64,000 bases of DNA. Origin: Bdellovibrionales bacterium GWA1_52_35 (GTDB taxonomy: Bacteria; Bdellovibrionota; UBA1018). The number at the start of each line of letters is the position of its first letter. The first letter of the stretch is position 1. A program made the translations under genes and the position numbers. Positions 53,984-63,587 of this stretch are shown piece by piece. The notes under the pieces are model-generated. The model saw only the letters and a program-made list of their open reading frames with translations, was not told the DNA's origin and searched no databases. Location of the stretch: NCBI GenBank assembly GCA_001769805.1, contig MEPO01000009.1:186001-250000 (forward strand), read 5' to 3'.

Positions 53984-55201
53984 TCAGGAGCTTCCAACGT
54001 GATTGGTTGTGATTTCAAGCCGGGCGCGTGGCAATGAAGGAATGATCTTGCCGGCATTTTCGGGCATCGCCAGCTCTTTTGCGAGTTCGACAATGAGCGC
54101 GCTTGACCAGTGCCGCCGTTCACGCGCCGGAATGAGATACCGGATCGTAAGATTAGTCCATGCATCAGCGGTGGAAGCGAAGACCGAGGGTTCCGTTGCG
54201 ATGTCGTACGGGAGATTCCGGCGTGAAATCATCTCAAGATACTGTTTTGCGGGCTCACGCATGGCCTCTCCTACCACGCGTTTAGCGACGCGCTGAAGCA
54301 CCGAAATGGAGTAGTGGAGATCGGATTCATTTGCTACACCTTGAGTTACTTCGTCCCAAACATAGGGGAAGTCGCGCGTATAATTGATGATGTTGGAACG
54401 GAGAATTTCAGAGTTCGGAAAGGTGATCAGCGCTCCAGTTGGCTGAGCACCTCGAACCGGTTTATTTTCACCGCCGGCCTCCCAGACGGTCGTTGTTAAA
54501 ATGTCGATCTGATAAACGTCGCCAAAAACTTCCCCGACCTCAATGCGATCTCCGACTCGATAATACGAACGGAACGAGTTCAGGAGCCAGCCAGTAAAGC
54601 TTTCGATAGGTGCTTGAAGTGCCCATGATAGCGCGAGTCCCGCAAGTCCGACTGAGCCAACCAGTGCCCGTGCGTCTCCGGCTATAACGCTCAATGAGGC
54701 ACCGACTGCAAAAAGAATTATGAGTACTTGGCTTAGCGCGCCAATGGCCGCTGCTCTGCCCCATGTTCCAAGTGTATGATTGAGCATGCTTTTCAGTGCA
54801 CGGGCCAGGAGCATCGCCAAAATGATAATCGCTATGGCAATGCCGATTTTGGGAAGTAGCGAATAAAAAGAAAGGAGCAGGTCGCGAAGTGTGCCCGTGG
54901 CCTCAGTCACTGCTAAAGAAGGATCTGCCGCTTTCGCTGAAGCGCCGTTGTTCGCAACCGCGCTCGAATCCGTCGGTACCCCCCAGGCCAGAAGTAGAAG
55001 CGCTGTGGTGGCCACAGCGAGCTGTGAGCCTCTCCTGAACTTACGAAGGCGAGCCTTTGCTGATTCATGATAGAAGCGGAGCCTGCGACCGGTACCGATA
55101 TGATCGCTGCGTCTCAGCGGACGACGTATGGAACGCTTCTTGGGGCTCGCACGCAAACGCTGTGTTCTAGAATAGGTTCGACTTCTTATTTGGGTCGGCA
55201 T
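53984..55201 (-). CDS. Mechanosensitive channel, MscS family
   Basis: Residues 60-80 form a first hydrophobic segment after an Arg-rich leader of about 60 residues; two or three TM helices follow near 115-200. The pore region GALSQVLIILFAVGASLS...VGSVGLAGLALSWALQAPIESFTGWLL is MscS-like, and FRSYYRVGDRIEVGEVFGDVYQIDILTTTV is the beta-domain that follows. At 405 residues it is longer than E. coli MscS owing to the N-terminal extension. It should open under membrane tension to release solutes. Start ATG has GGGGGA upstream. Divergent from the DUF2254 gene. Confidence 0.88.
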   Translation of the reverse strand: MPTQIRSRTYSRTQRLRASPKKRSIRRPLRRSDHIGTGRRLRFYHESAKARLRKFRRGSQLAVATTALLLLAWGVPTDSSAVANNGASAKAADPSLAVTEATGTLRDLLLSFYSLLPKIGIAIAIIILAMLLARALKSMLNHTLGTWGRAAAIGALSQVLIILFAVGASLSVIAGDARALVGSVGLAGLALSWALQAPIESFTGWLLNSFRSYYRVGDRIEVGEVFGDVYQIDILTTTVWEAGGENKPVRGAQPTGALITFPNSEILRSNIINYTRDFPYVWDEVTQGVANESDLHYSISVLQRVAKRVVGEAMREPAKQYLEMISRRNLPYDIATEPSVFASTADAWTNLTIRYLIPARERRHWSSALIVELAKELAMPENAGKIIPSLPRARLEITTNHVGSS

Positions 55202-55287
55202 CTATTCCCCCAGGTTCGATCAGCAATCGTCATGCCGCCTGCTCGGATTCGCCAGCATCATCGCCGTTCTTGCAGAGTATTCGGTAC

Positions 55288-56646
55288 ATGGGTGCGATAC
55301 TCGGGAGGAAATGGGGCGGGATTCACGGTAGTTTCTGGTTCCTTCCTCTGCTGCAGACAATCACCATTGCCGCTATCGCCGTCGTAACGCTTCGGTTTGA
55401 CAGAAATATCTGGGAGTTTTCAGCGGATTCGCGCTGGGTCTTCGGCGGTGGCCCGGAAGCTGCGCGGACGGTTTTATCCGTCATTGCTGGATCCCTTATT
55501 ACGGTAGTATCAGTTGCATTTTCAATCACGATCATCGCGGTTCAACAAGCGGCGACACAATATAGTCCCCGGGTTCTGCGTCGTTTTCTGGAGGACCGCA
55601 CAAATCAGTGGGTGCTCGGGACTTATATAGCCACCTTCATTTCTGCGTTACTGGTCTTGCGAGAGGTGCGCGATGATACGCCTGATATCGCCGGCTTCGT
55701 GCCCGCTGTCTCGGTTACATTCATCATGGTTCTAGCGATCGTCAGCATCGGCATGCTCGTATATTTTATCCACCATATTGTTCAGTCAATTCAAATTTCC
55801 ACGATGCTCATGGGGATTCGACAGGAATTCAAAAAGGAACTGAACCTGCGATTCTCGGACGAAGTTGATTCGGGTGACTCGCGGGCGATTGGGGCAGCAA
55901 GAGATACGGCCGAGGTGGATCTTCTGCCAGGGAGACGGGAACTCCGGATCGAGGCTCAAAAAGAGGGTTACGTGCGCAGCATCGAGGTGCGGCAACTTAT
56001 TACCGCTACACGGGGCTCCGGGATTCATGTTGTGATCGCGACTCGCTCTGTTGGAGATTATCTGTTTCCAGGCATGGTTATGTTTCGAATCCATAGCGAA
56101 GGCGAGCTGGAGCCTGAACGTACGAAATCAATTCGCAATGCGGTGCTTGTAAGCAGTTCCCGGTCAGTGCGGCAGGACCTGCTCTTCGCAGTCCGTCAAA
56201 TAACGGATATTGCGATCAAGGCACTTTCACCTGGAATCAATGATCCAACTTCAGCGGAAGAATGCATTACGCACCTGGGAGGAATGATCGCCGATCTGAT
56301 TGCTCGGCGGTTTCCGCCAGCCCGCGAAACTCTGGAGTCCAGAATGTACGTATTTAAGCGGCCCGATTTTGATGACTATGTCCGTGCCAGTTTTTCCCAA
56401 ATCCGACAGGTCGCGCGCGGCAAAGCTCACGTCCTCAAGACACTCATCGGAACGCTGGCGGAACTCGCGCTTCTGGCCAAAAGCAGTGCGAGATTAACTC
56501 CCCTGAGACAGGAGGTCGAGTACGCCATGTCAGAGTTGGAGAGCAGTGGTATGACAGATTTCGATCGACGCGAACTTCAGCGCCTGTGCCAGTCAGAAAT
56601 TCAGAAAATTCGACACCTAGCGGAGGATCTGCGAAAAACGGCTTAA
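55288..56646 (+). CDS. DUF2254 predicted membrane protein
   Basis: Four hydrophobic helices in the first 200 residues (including SFWFLPLLQTITIAAIAVV and AARTVLSVIAGSLITVVSVAFSITIIAVQQAATQYSPRVLRRF, a DUF2254 hallmark) precede a soluble domain (GYVRSIEVRQLITATRGSGIHVVI...PTSAEECITHLGG). The family is widespread with unknown role. I use the ATG at 55288 in place of TTG 55270. It is divergent from the MscS gene, so both may answer to osmotic or envelope stress, though nothing in sequence proves this. Confidence 0.85.
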   Translation: MGAILGRKWGGIHGSFWFLPLLQTITIAAIAVVTLRFDRNIWEFSADSRWVFGGGPEAARTVLSVIAGSLITVVSVAFSITIIAVQQAATQYSPRVLRRFLEDRTNQWVLGTYIATFISALLVLREVRDDTPDIAGFVPAVSVTFIMVLAIVSIGMLVYFIHHIVQSIQISTMLMGIRQEFKKELNLRFSDEVDSGDSRAIGAARDTAEVDLLPGRRELRIEAQKEGYVRSIEVRQLITATRGSGIHVVIATRSVGDYLFPGMVMFRIHSEGELEPERTKSIRNAVLVSSSRSVRQDLLFAVRQITDIAIKALSPGINDPTSAEECITHLGGMIADLIARRFPPARETLESRMYVFKRPDFDDYVRASFSQIRQVARGKAHVLKTLIGTLAELALLAKSSARLTPLRQEVEYAMSELESSGMTDFDRRELQRLCQSEIQKIRHLAEDLRKTA

Positions 56647-56765
56647 GCCCCGTGGTAGGCAAACGCGGAGTAGTGCGGATGAAACATAGAAAATCGGTAG
56701 ACGAGATGCTCAAGCTCCTTGCGGTACTGGAGTCTCTCTCTTTTCTTTGTTTGGGGCAAGGACAC

Positions 56766-57875
56766 TTACCGAATCACCATTGCGCGGGGTGCAAAGGTAT
56801 CAATCGGAAGTTCATCCGAAAACGAGTGAACCAACATGTAGGCTCCGGAAGCGGCATTGTATCGATAAAGCCGATAATAGAGTGCTACCAGTAAATCGTC
56901 AGTGTCTGGGATTTGTACGACCGCATAAGTGAAAGTAGTATAATTGCTGGAATTTAAAGTACTCTCGGGGATGATGTCGCCTACGAGTTCACATTTATTT
57001 TCGGTGATGTCCGAAGAAGGACATTTAATCAGCTTCTGTAGCTGACCTGTCGCGCGCCTCATCGGTGGAAAATAGACGTATCCGTCCCGACCCAGTGCCA
57101 GACTCCAAATAGAAGAGCCACTAGTTCCCTGAAGGGTATCGAAGTTGGTCATAGAAAATTGATGAGTAACGTTCCATGAACCTTCGGAAAGAGTCAGTTG
57201 TATAGCTTTGGTGTTCTGAATTGTCCAAGTATCGGCGATGACCATGATAATATTTGAAGCAGAAACTGCCACGCAATTGGTCATCCCGGGATAGGGATTA
57301 CTTATGCCAAGCGCCTGCGATGGCTGATAAACGCTCCTGACAAACGCTCCGCTAACTGTATATTCGTTAATGTTGTTCGCATGGGAATTATATTGATCCC
57401 CGATGATGACATTGCCGTTCGGCAATACGCATCCTGCATGGACTCCCGAAATTGCGTTACTCCCTCCACCTGAAAAACTCAAAGAACCCTGAATGGCCAT
57501 GGTCGACGAGACGATATCAGCAACTGGCGAATTCCATGACCCGGCGATTATATTGTCAGACGCAAGAAGGATCAAAGACCGGATCGAATTCCCTGCGACA
57601 CTCAATAAATTGCCAGTATTTGCGACATATGAAACTACGGACTCTACCGGTGCTGTGTAGTCTAGATGATAATGATAAACCCTGCTGTTGGGATTGGCTT
57701 GCATTCCGACATACAGTTCTGCTGATGTGGCCAATGGCATGGGAGAAGAGGTAGTATTCGCTGGATCATATGAAATAATCCTAGGCGAACAGGCTAAAGA
57801 ATTTCCAGCTGAAATCAATACGACTAACAGGCAACGACTGATTACAGTTTTAGTAAAAGAGCCTTTTCCAGCCAA
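56766..57875 (-). CDS. Exported beta-propeller-like protein
   Basis: The signal peptide ends near NSLAC; it can be read as either a lipobox or an ordinary cleavage site. The remaining 340 residues show repeated strands with GxxIIGD, NIIMVIAD and GYVYFPP patterns spaced as in an NHL- or SMP30-like propeller. Cys pairs (HAGCVLPNG, MTNCVAV, IKCPSSD, NKCELV) may form disulfides. Probably a surface or periplasmic ligand-binding protein. No enzyme motif is visible and no partner gene is close. Confidence 0.65.
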   Translation of the reverse strand: MAGKGSFTKTVISRCLLVVLISAGNSLACSPRIISYDPANTTSSPMPLATSAELYVGMQANPNSRVYHYHLDYTAPVESVVSYVANTGNLLSVAGNSIRSLILLASDNIIAGSWNSPVADIVSSTMAIQGSLSFSGGGSNAISGVHAGCVLPNGNVIIGDQYNSHANNINEYTVSGAFVRSVYQPSQALGISNPYPGMTNCVAVSASNIIMVIADTWTIQNTKAIQLTLSEGSWNVTHQFSMTNFDTLQGTSGSSIWSLALGRDGYVYFPPMRRATGQLQKLIKCPSSDITENKCELVGDIIPESTLNSSNYTTFTYAVVQIPDTDDLLVALYYRLYRYNAASGAYMLVHSFSDELPIDTFAPRAMVIR

Positions 57876-58039
57876 CTTGCCCCTCCGTTCGGCATGATCC
57901 TATTTGAATTATCCGTTTTTGAATAATCATTGTCAACAAACCGCTCTTAGAGAATTGGCAAGAGCTGTGGTAGGGACATTCATTCGTAACCAAACCTGTG
58001 CATTGAATGCGAGCTTCCGCCGCAGAATTTCCGGTACGC

Positions 58040-58264
58040 ACCGTGTTCCACTATCTTTCCATTAATCGCCCGATCGATGTTCACGCCGGTGAACTGAACT
58101 TTTCGGCAGGCGGAGCTATTCCAAACCATTCTCCGAGAAGAGTTCCATGGGCGGTGACTCTGGTGACCACCCATTCGCTCTCCGCGATCTGCTGTTCGAT
58201 CTTCATATTCCGACATTCGGTCTACGTTCCCAGTGTTCACGGCTTCTTCAATGAAGCGGCGACC
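58040..58264 (-). pseudogene. Remnant of SnoaL-like ester-cyclase family gene
   Basis: Minus-strand segments of a SnoaL/NTF2-fold protein are spread over two frames: RRFIEEAVNTGNVDRMSEY (helix 1) in one frame, then MKIEQQIAESEWVVTRVTAHGTLLGEWFGIAPPAEKF in another frame, ending in a stop, then VQFTGVNIDRAINGKIVEHG in the first frame again. A middle part has been lost and at least two frameshifts separate the pieces. The gene is dead. It lies just downstream of the TetR gene on the same strand. Confidence 0.75.
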
Positions 58265-58313
58265 GCCAGTTGTTGCTTTCCTCGGACAGGGTGAACCTCC
58301 AGTTCTCTGTCGG

Positions 58314-58919
58314 CTACGCTGCCAAAATCCTGCGAAACCAGGCTGACGCGTTTCTTTGATCGATGTTCAGGAACTTCAGCTCGCCTGAGAGAAGAAGCAG
58401 GGTGAAACCGTGGATCTTGGACCAGAACGCGAGGGCCGCGTCGCCGGGGTTCCCGGTAGGCAGGAGGCCTTCCTTCTGACACCTGGCCACTATCGCGACC
58501 AAATTCTCGTAAGTTCTCTTTCCGATCCACTCGAACTCTTCGTATTTTTTCGGGTCCGTCATGTATCCGCCCGTCATGATCCGGAAATGCTCCGGCCGTT
58601 GAGAGGCGAAACTGAAATAGGCTAAGCCAATCGCCGGAAGCCATTCCCGGGGCTCGTTCTGATGTTCGGATATGGCCTTCTCCATCCGCTCGCCTAGGCT
58701 GATGAAACCCTGGTGGGCGATAGCCGCCAATAGCGTATTCTTGTCCGGGAAGTGCCTGTAGGGAGCCGCATGACTGACTCCCGCCTCCTTGGCGACGGCT
58801 CTGAGTGAAAGCTTATTGGCATCGACCTTCCGCAGAAGCCGGATTCCCGCCTCGATCAAAGCGTTTCGTAGATCCCCGTGGTGATAGCCTGCTGGCTTGT
58901 CTGCTGATTTTCTGTTCAT
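58314..58919 (-). CDS. TetR-family transcriptional regulator
   Basis: The N-terminal helix-turn-helix (ALIEAGIRLLRKVDANKLSLRAVAKEAGVSHAAPYRHFPDKNTLLAAIAHQG) is typical TetR. The C-terminal half (RPEHFRIMTGGYMTD, FWSKIHGFTLLLLSGEL) resembles the WHG-type ligand domain. It is divergent from the RND-LolA gene, and palindromic sites lie between them, so it probably represses that operon and perhaps itself. 201 residues, normal length. Ligand unknown. Confidence 0.92.
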   Translation of the reverse strand: MNRKSADKPAGYHHGDLRNALIEAGIRLLRKVDANKLSLRAVAKEAGVSHAAPYRHFPDKNTLLAAIAHQGFISLGERMEKAISEHQNEPREWLPAIGLAYFSFASQRPEHFRIMTGGYMTDPKKYEEFEWIGKRTYENLVAIVARCQKEGLLPTGNPGDAALAFWSKIHGFTLLLLSGELKFLNIDQRNASAWFRRILAA

Positions 58920-58964
58920 CGCGTTCGACCTTTCCCTTCCTCATTCTACGCAACACCAAGGATG

Positions 58965-58998
58965 TTGACAATGAAAACATTTAATGTTTACACTGTAA
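58965..58998 (+). promoter_or_regulatory. Promoter with overlapping TetR-type operator palindromes
   Basis: TTGACA (58965-58970) and TACACT (58989-58994) form a sigma70-like promoter with 18-base spacing reading toward the RND gene. Two palindromes overlie it: AAACATT-T-AATGTTT (58975-58989) and TTACA-C-TGTAA (58988-58998). Repression by the divergent TetR protein is a natural reading. Confidence 0.65.
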
Positions 58999-59049
58999 TC
59001 ATTTGTTGGTGTCTTGTTTTACTGGTCGTCAAAAAAAGGAGCACAGGCA

Positions 59050-62000
59050 ATGCAAGCGTATATTGGGTGGATCGTTCGCTTCCGGAAGAGCGTTATCGCG
59101 ATCATTTTGGGGCTCAGCGTGGCTCTTCTCGCTCAGGTCGGAAGGCTGCATGTGGTTATTGATCCGGATGCCGCGCTGCCGCAGGCCCATCCTTTCGTGG
59201 AGGTGACCAGCCGGATCGAGAAGCTCTTCGGGAACCGCAATACCGTAATTATTGGGGTCACCGCCCGCGACGGAGACGCCTTTCAGCCGGGGATCCTCGC
59301 GAAGGTGAAAGGGATTACGGACGGGATTTTGCTTACCCCGGGAGTGATTCGCGGAAACGTGATCAGCGTTTCCTCCCGGAAAGCCAAGGATATCCTCGCA
59401 TCCAGCGAAGGGATTGAAGTCCGGCAGCTCATGGAGACCCCGCCCAAGAACAGTTCGGAAGCAAATGCCTTGAGATCGGCCCTCCGCGCAAACCCGGTCT
59501 ATTCGAACTTGATCGTATCGAAAGACGAGAAGACGCTTTCGATCATCGCTGAGTTCGACAATTCGAAAGACGGATATCGCGCGATCGACGGTCATGTTCG
59601 GGGGGTTCTTAAGCCGTTCAAGGATGACACTGTCGAGATCACAGTGGCGGGCGGACCGGCGTTCCTCTCAGTGGTGGAGCGGTATTCGGCACGAATGGGG
59701 ATCCTGTTCCTGCTCGCCGTGATCATGATCGGGCTCATTCACTATGAAGCGTTTCGGACCGTGCAGGCGCTAATATTTCCGCTACTTACGGCATTGCTTG
59801 CCGTGGTTTGGGCCTTAGGCCTGATGTCCGTTTCCGGAGTGGCGCTCGATGTCTTCAACGTCACCACACCCATTCTCATATTGGCGGTCGCTGCGGGCCA
59901 CGCGGTCCAGATGCTGAAACGCTATTATGAGGAGCTTCACAGGATCCGGCAGGAGAACCCGGGAGTGTTGCCGATAGAAGCGAACCAGGAGGCGGTGGTT
60001 AGCTCGATCAGCCGGGTGGGACCCGTGATGATCGCAGCGGGATTGATTGCGGCCCTGGGATTTCTGTCTCTGGTCGTATTCGAGATCAAGACTATCCGAG
60101 CGTTCGGCGTTTTCACTGGACTCGGGATCCTGAGCGCTCTCGTTCTGGAAATGACCTTCATTCCGGCACTGCGGGCGCAGCTTCCAGCGCCACGGGAACG
60201 GGAGACTCATAGGGAGAGGCAGTTCACGATTTGGGATCGCCTGGTCGGGTGGATGCATCGTGCGACGGTTCTGCGCAGGAAGTCCATCTACGTGGCCGCA
60301 AGCATTTTGTGCCTGGCTTTGGCCGCTGGTGCATCGCAGGTCAGGACGGATGACTCGACCCGAGCCACGCTCTCGGAGTCGCTCGACGTCCGGATCGATG
60401 ATGCGAAGTTGAATGAAAGGCTCGGCGGCAGCAACACTCTCTATGTTCTCATGGACGGAAAGAGGCCGGATGCCGTCAAGGACCCGAAGTTTCTTCAGGC
60501 GATCGAGTCGATCCAGAGCTTCCTTGATCGGGAAAGCAATGTCGGAAAAACAGCTTCACTGGCCGATTTCGTCAAAAAAATTCATAAATCGATGAACGGC
60601 GGAGACGAAACGTTCAATCGAATTCCGGAAGGACCGGCTGCCAGGGATCTGATCTCGCAGTACCTGCTTCTCTACTCGACGTCAGGAGAGCCGGGGGACT
60701 TCGACAACTACGTCGATTACGAGTACCGGAACGCGCTGATCATAGGTCTCCTGAAAACCGATAGCAGTGCTTATGTTTCTGATCTGGCTAGGCGCCTGCG
60801 CGAGTTCGCTGGTACTCGCTTCGGATCGGATATCGATTTTCAAATCGGAGGAGGCGTTATGGTCGGAGCGGCGCTGACCGAGGTTCTTGTCCACGACAAG
60901 ATACTGAACATCGTTCAGATCGCATTCGTGGTTTTCTTGGTTTCTTCGCTGTTCTTCCGCTCCTTTCAAGCCGGTGCGCTAATCATGGTACCCCTCCTGA
61001 TGACGATCCTGGCGAACTTCGGCTTCATGGGGCTGATGGGAATACCGTTGCAAATGGCGACCGCGCTTACCTCGGCAATGGCCGTGGGGATCGGGGCGGA
61101 TTACGCCATCTACCTGAGCTACCGGATTCGTGAGGAGCTGCGCCAAACGGCCGACGAGCCGGAGGCGATCCGCAAGGCCTTCTCGTCAGCCGGAAAGGCT
61201 ATCCTCTTCGTTTCATCGGCAGTGGCCGGCGGGTATGCGCTGCTGATGCTTTCATGGAATTTTCACGTTCATCTTTGGATGGGGGCGCTGATCAGCCTCG
61301 CCATGCTCGTGGCGTCCATCAGTTCGCTTACTCTTTTTCCTGCATTGCTGCTTACGTTCAGGCCGAAGTTCGTGTTCGGTGTTGCGAGGCCGCCGGGAGC
61401 GACGAACTCGGTCGACGTACGTCATGAGACTCGACCTGTTCTGCCTTTGCTGATAGCGCTGGTTTTCTTGGGTGCGATGCCGGCCGCTCGCGCGGGTGAT
61501 ATAGACGCCGTGGCGGCAATGGAGCGCAGCTATGCTGTCACGCGAATTAGCGAATCGGCGACTGAATCGACCTTCACCCTGACGAACGCATCCGGACAGA
61601 GGCGCGTTCGCAAGACGATCGGGATGGCGAAGATCATAGATGGCACTCCCAATTTCCGTCGGATGGTCCGATTCGTTTCCCCTCCCGATGTTAAGGGTAC
61701 GGCCACTTTGCTCATAGAGAACGACGGCGGAAGCGACGATATCTGGATCTATCTCCCGGCTTTGAGGAAAACTCGGCGCATCGTGGCTTCGAACAAGAAG
61801 GACAGCTTCGTGGGGACGGACTTTTCCTACGGCGATATGCTCGGCTATCGCGTCGGGGAGTGGAATCACAGAATGCTTCGCAAGGAAAAGATCGAGGAAC
61901 AGGGGTGCATCGTCATCGAGTCGGTGCCGAAAACCGAGGAGATCAAAAACCAGACAGGATACTCGAAGCGGATCAGCTGGGTGAGAACCGATAATTTCGT

Positions 62001-62226
62001 GGTCGCCCAGGCTGATGCTTACGACTTGTCCGGGGCGCATCTCAAGCGGTTCACGTTCAAGGAGATCAGGGCTGTGGGAGGCGCGGAGCGTAAATCGCAG
62101 CCCATGAAGATCGAGGGCGCAAACATCCAAACGGGACATCGGACACTGATCGAACTTGAGAATTTCCGCGCGGATCCGGGGCTAAAGGATGATGTGTTCA
62201 CCATTCGGAATCTTGAGAGGCAATGA
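59050..62226 (+). CDS. RND/MMPL transporter fused to a LolA-like lipoprotein-sorting domain
   Basis: Residues 1-795 form an MMPL-type RND transporter: TM1, a periplasmic loop, TM2-6 with NVTTPILILAVAAGHAVQMLKRYYEE, then a second half with GIGADYAIYLSYRIREE. Then a hydrophobic segment with a signal-peptide look (LLIALVFLGAMPAARAG, about 800-815) leads into a 240-residue LolA-like domain (MVRFVSPPDVKGTATLLIEN, DIWIYLPALRKTRRIVASNKKDSFVGTDFSYGDM). These two proteins are usually separate genes in an operon; here no stop or in-frame start separates them. ATG at 59050 has AAAGGAG upstream. Probably moves lipid-like cargo to the outer membrane. Confidence 0.88.
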   Translation: MQAYIGWIVRFRKSVIAIILGLSVALLAQVGRLHVVIDPDAALPQAHPFVEVTSRIEKLFGNRNTVIIGVTARDGDAFQPGILAKVKGITDGILLTPGVIRGNVISVSSRKAKDILASSEGIEVRQLMETPPKNSSEANALRSALRANPVYSNLIVSKDEKTLSIIAEFDNSKDGYRAIDGHVRGVLKPFKDDTVEITVAGGPAFLSVVERYSARMGILFLLAVIMIGLIHYEAFRTVQALIFPLLTALLAVVWALGLMSVSGVALDVFNVTTPILILAVAAGHAVQMLKRYYEELHRIRQENPGVLPIEANQEAVVSSISRVGPVMIAAGLIAALGFLSLVVFEIKTIRAFGVFTGLGILSALVLEMTFIPALRAQLPAPRERETHRERQFTIWDRLVGWMHRATVLRRKSIYVAASILCLALAAGASQVRTDDSTRATLSESLDVRIDDAKLNERLGGSNTLYVLMDGKRPDAVKDPKFLQAIESIQSFLDRESNVGKTASLADFVKKIHKSMNGGDETFNRIPEGPAARDLISQYLLLYSTSGEPGDFDNYVDYEYRNALIIGLLKTDSSAYVSDLARRLREFAGTRFGSDIDFQIGGGVMVGAALTEVLVHDKILNIVQIAFVVFLVSSLFFRSFQAGALIMVPLLMTILANFGFMGLMGIPLQMATALTSAMAVGIGADYAIYLSYRIREELRQTADEPEAIRKAFSSAGKAILFVSSAVAGGYALLMLSWNFHVHLWMGALISLAMLVASISSLTLFPALLLTFRPKFVFGVARPPGATNSVDVRHETRPVLPLLIALVFLGAMPAARAGDIDAVAAMERSYAVTRISESATESTFTLTNASGQRRVRKTIGMAKIIDGTPNFRRMVRFVSPPDVKGTATLLIENDGGSDDIWIYLPALRKTRRIVASNKKDSFVGTDFSYGDMLGYRVGEWNHRMLRKEKIEEQGCIVIESVPKTEEIKNQTGYSKRISWVRTDNFVVAQADAYDLSGAHLKRFTFKEIRAVGGAERKSQPMKIEGANIQTGHRTLIELENFRADPGLKDDVFTIRNLERQ

Positions 62227-63470
62227 TGCGCATCACTCGGTGGGTCTGGGGCTCATTCTTTGTTTTGTCGCTCACGCAAGTCGCAGGTGCAGGGGAGCCG
62301 TGGGATTATTCGGGATCGATTCGCGCCGGGGGACTAACCCAGGAGCGTTGTTTCTCGGGTCCTCGAAACGAGGGGACTCTGGGATTTTGGGCAGGCCTTG
62401 GCGCGCGCCTGAGTGAAAGCACGAGGGTGCGTTTAGATGGCCGAGCGATATCCTCACGGCATAATAGCTGTGATCCCCCTGCGTTTGATCTTCGCGAAGC
62501 CTTTTTCACCGTGGAAACCGGTGCACTCGAGTTTCGCGCTGGGAGACAGCTTATCCGCTGGGGCCGGGTCGACGCTTTCAATCCGACGGATCAGGTAGGT
62601 CCCCACGATTACACGCTTCCGGTATTCGACGAGCAGGACCAGCGGCTCGGGATCTTTGCCGCAAGCATCGGCGCCACACTGGCGGAGTTCAGTGTGAAGG
62701 CCCTTTGGCTTCCAGAGTTCCGCCCGAACTACTTCCCGTTTCCTTCTTTACCGCCCGGCGTGAGCCTGAGAGAGGCGCGTCCCGATGAAGCCTGGAATCA
62801 ATGGAGTGTTCGCGTTGAACGAATGGGCTCAGGGTTCGACGCTTCTGCGAGTTTCTTTGACGGGTTCGATAGGAACCCCGATCTGGGATTCCATACTTCT
62901 TCGCTGGCTGGAGCGGAGTTCGCGCTCAGGCACCATCGCATCCGGATGCTCGGTGCCGATGGGGCGTGGGTGCTAGGGCAGTTCGGCGCGAGGGCGGAGG
63001 TGGCATACGTATTCACGGCGGACCGAGACGGAATGGATCCGATGATCAAAAATTCCTACTTTCAGAGCGTTTTAGGACTGGACCGGACGTTCTGGGAGTC
63101 ATGTAATGTGAATTTGCAGCACATGTTCCGCTCAGTCACGCGCTTCACGGAGTATGCGGGACCAGATCCGGTGCTGCGGCAGATTGCGGGCGAGGTGGCG
63201 CTGCTCGCGGCCCAAACGCGGCCTTCTCAGCACGGCATTTCGCTGAGAATCGCTGATCGGTGGTTTGATGACACTCTTGAAGCGGAGCTGGGGACAGCCG
63301 TCTGGTTAGCGGATGTTGACACAGTTACCCGGGCAAGGGCCGCTTATTCCTTAACGGAGAGAGTGACAGGAATTGTCGGAGCCGAAATCTATCGCGGGAA
63401 GTCGCGCGGCACTTTCGGCAGATTGAGGGCTCTTTCGACATTTTACGGGGAGCTAAGGTTCTTATTTTAA
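62223..63470 (+). CDS. DUF1302-like outer-membrane protein
   Basis: A signal peptide (cleavage near AGAG) precedes a strand-rich 390-residue protein. RAGRQLIRWGRVDAFNPTDQVGPHDY is the recognisable signature of DUF1302 barrels, and the C-terminus ends RFLF. Such barrels are often coded next to MMPL and LolA-like genes. The ATG overlaps the stop of the fusion gene (ATGA), so both are produced together. It probably is the outer-membrane end of the transport pathway. Confidence 0.82.
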   Translation: MMRITRWVWGSFFVLSLTQVAGAGEPWDYSGSIRAGGLTQERCFSGPRNEGTLGFWAGLGARLSESTRVRLDGRAISSRHNSCDPPAFDLREAFFTVETGALEFRAGRQLIRWGRVDAFNPTDQVGPHDYTLPVFDEQDQRLGIFAASIGATLAEFSVKALWLPEFRPNYFPFPSLPPGVSLREARPDEAWNQWSVRVERMGSGFDASASFFDGFDRNPDLGFHTSSLAGAEFALRHHRIRMLGADGAWVLGQFGARAEVAYVFTADRDGMDPMIKNSYFQSVLGLDRTFWESCNVNLQHMFRSVTRFTEYAGPDPVLRQIAGEVALLAAQTRPSQHGISLRIADRWFDDTLEAELGTAVWLADVDTVTRARAAYSLTERVTGIVGAEIYRGKSRGTFGRLRALSTFYGELRFLF

Positions 63471-63587
63471 AAGGGGCCCGGATGAAAAGTTTGGACCTTA
63501 TCAAAAATGGTCGCGCGTTCTTCCTAAACTGCAGAATCCGGGAACCTTCATCGTCGCCAGGGAATACAAGACGAAAAGCCAAGGGGC

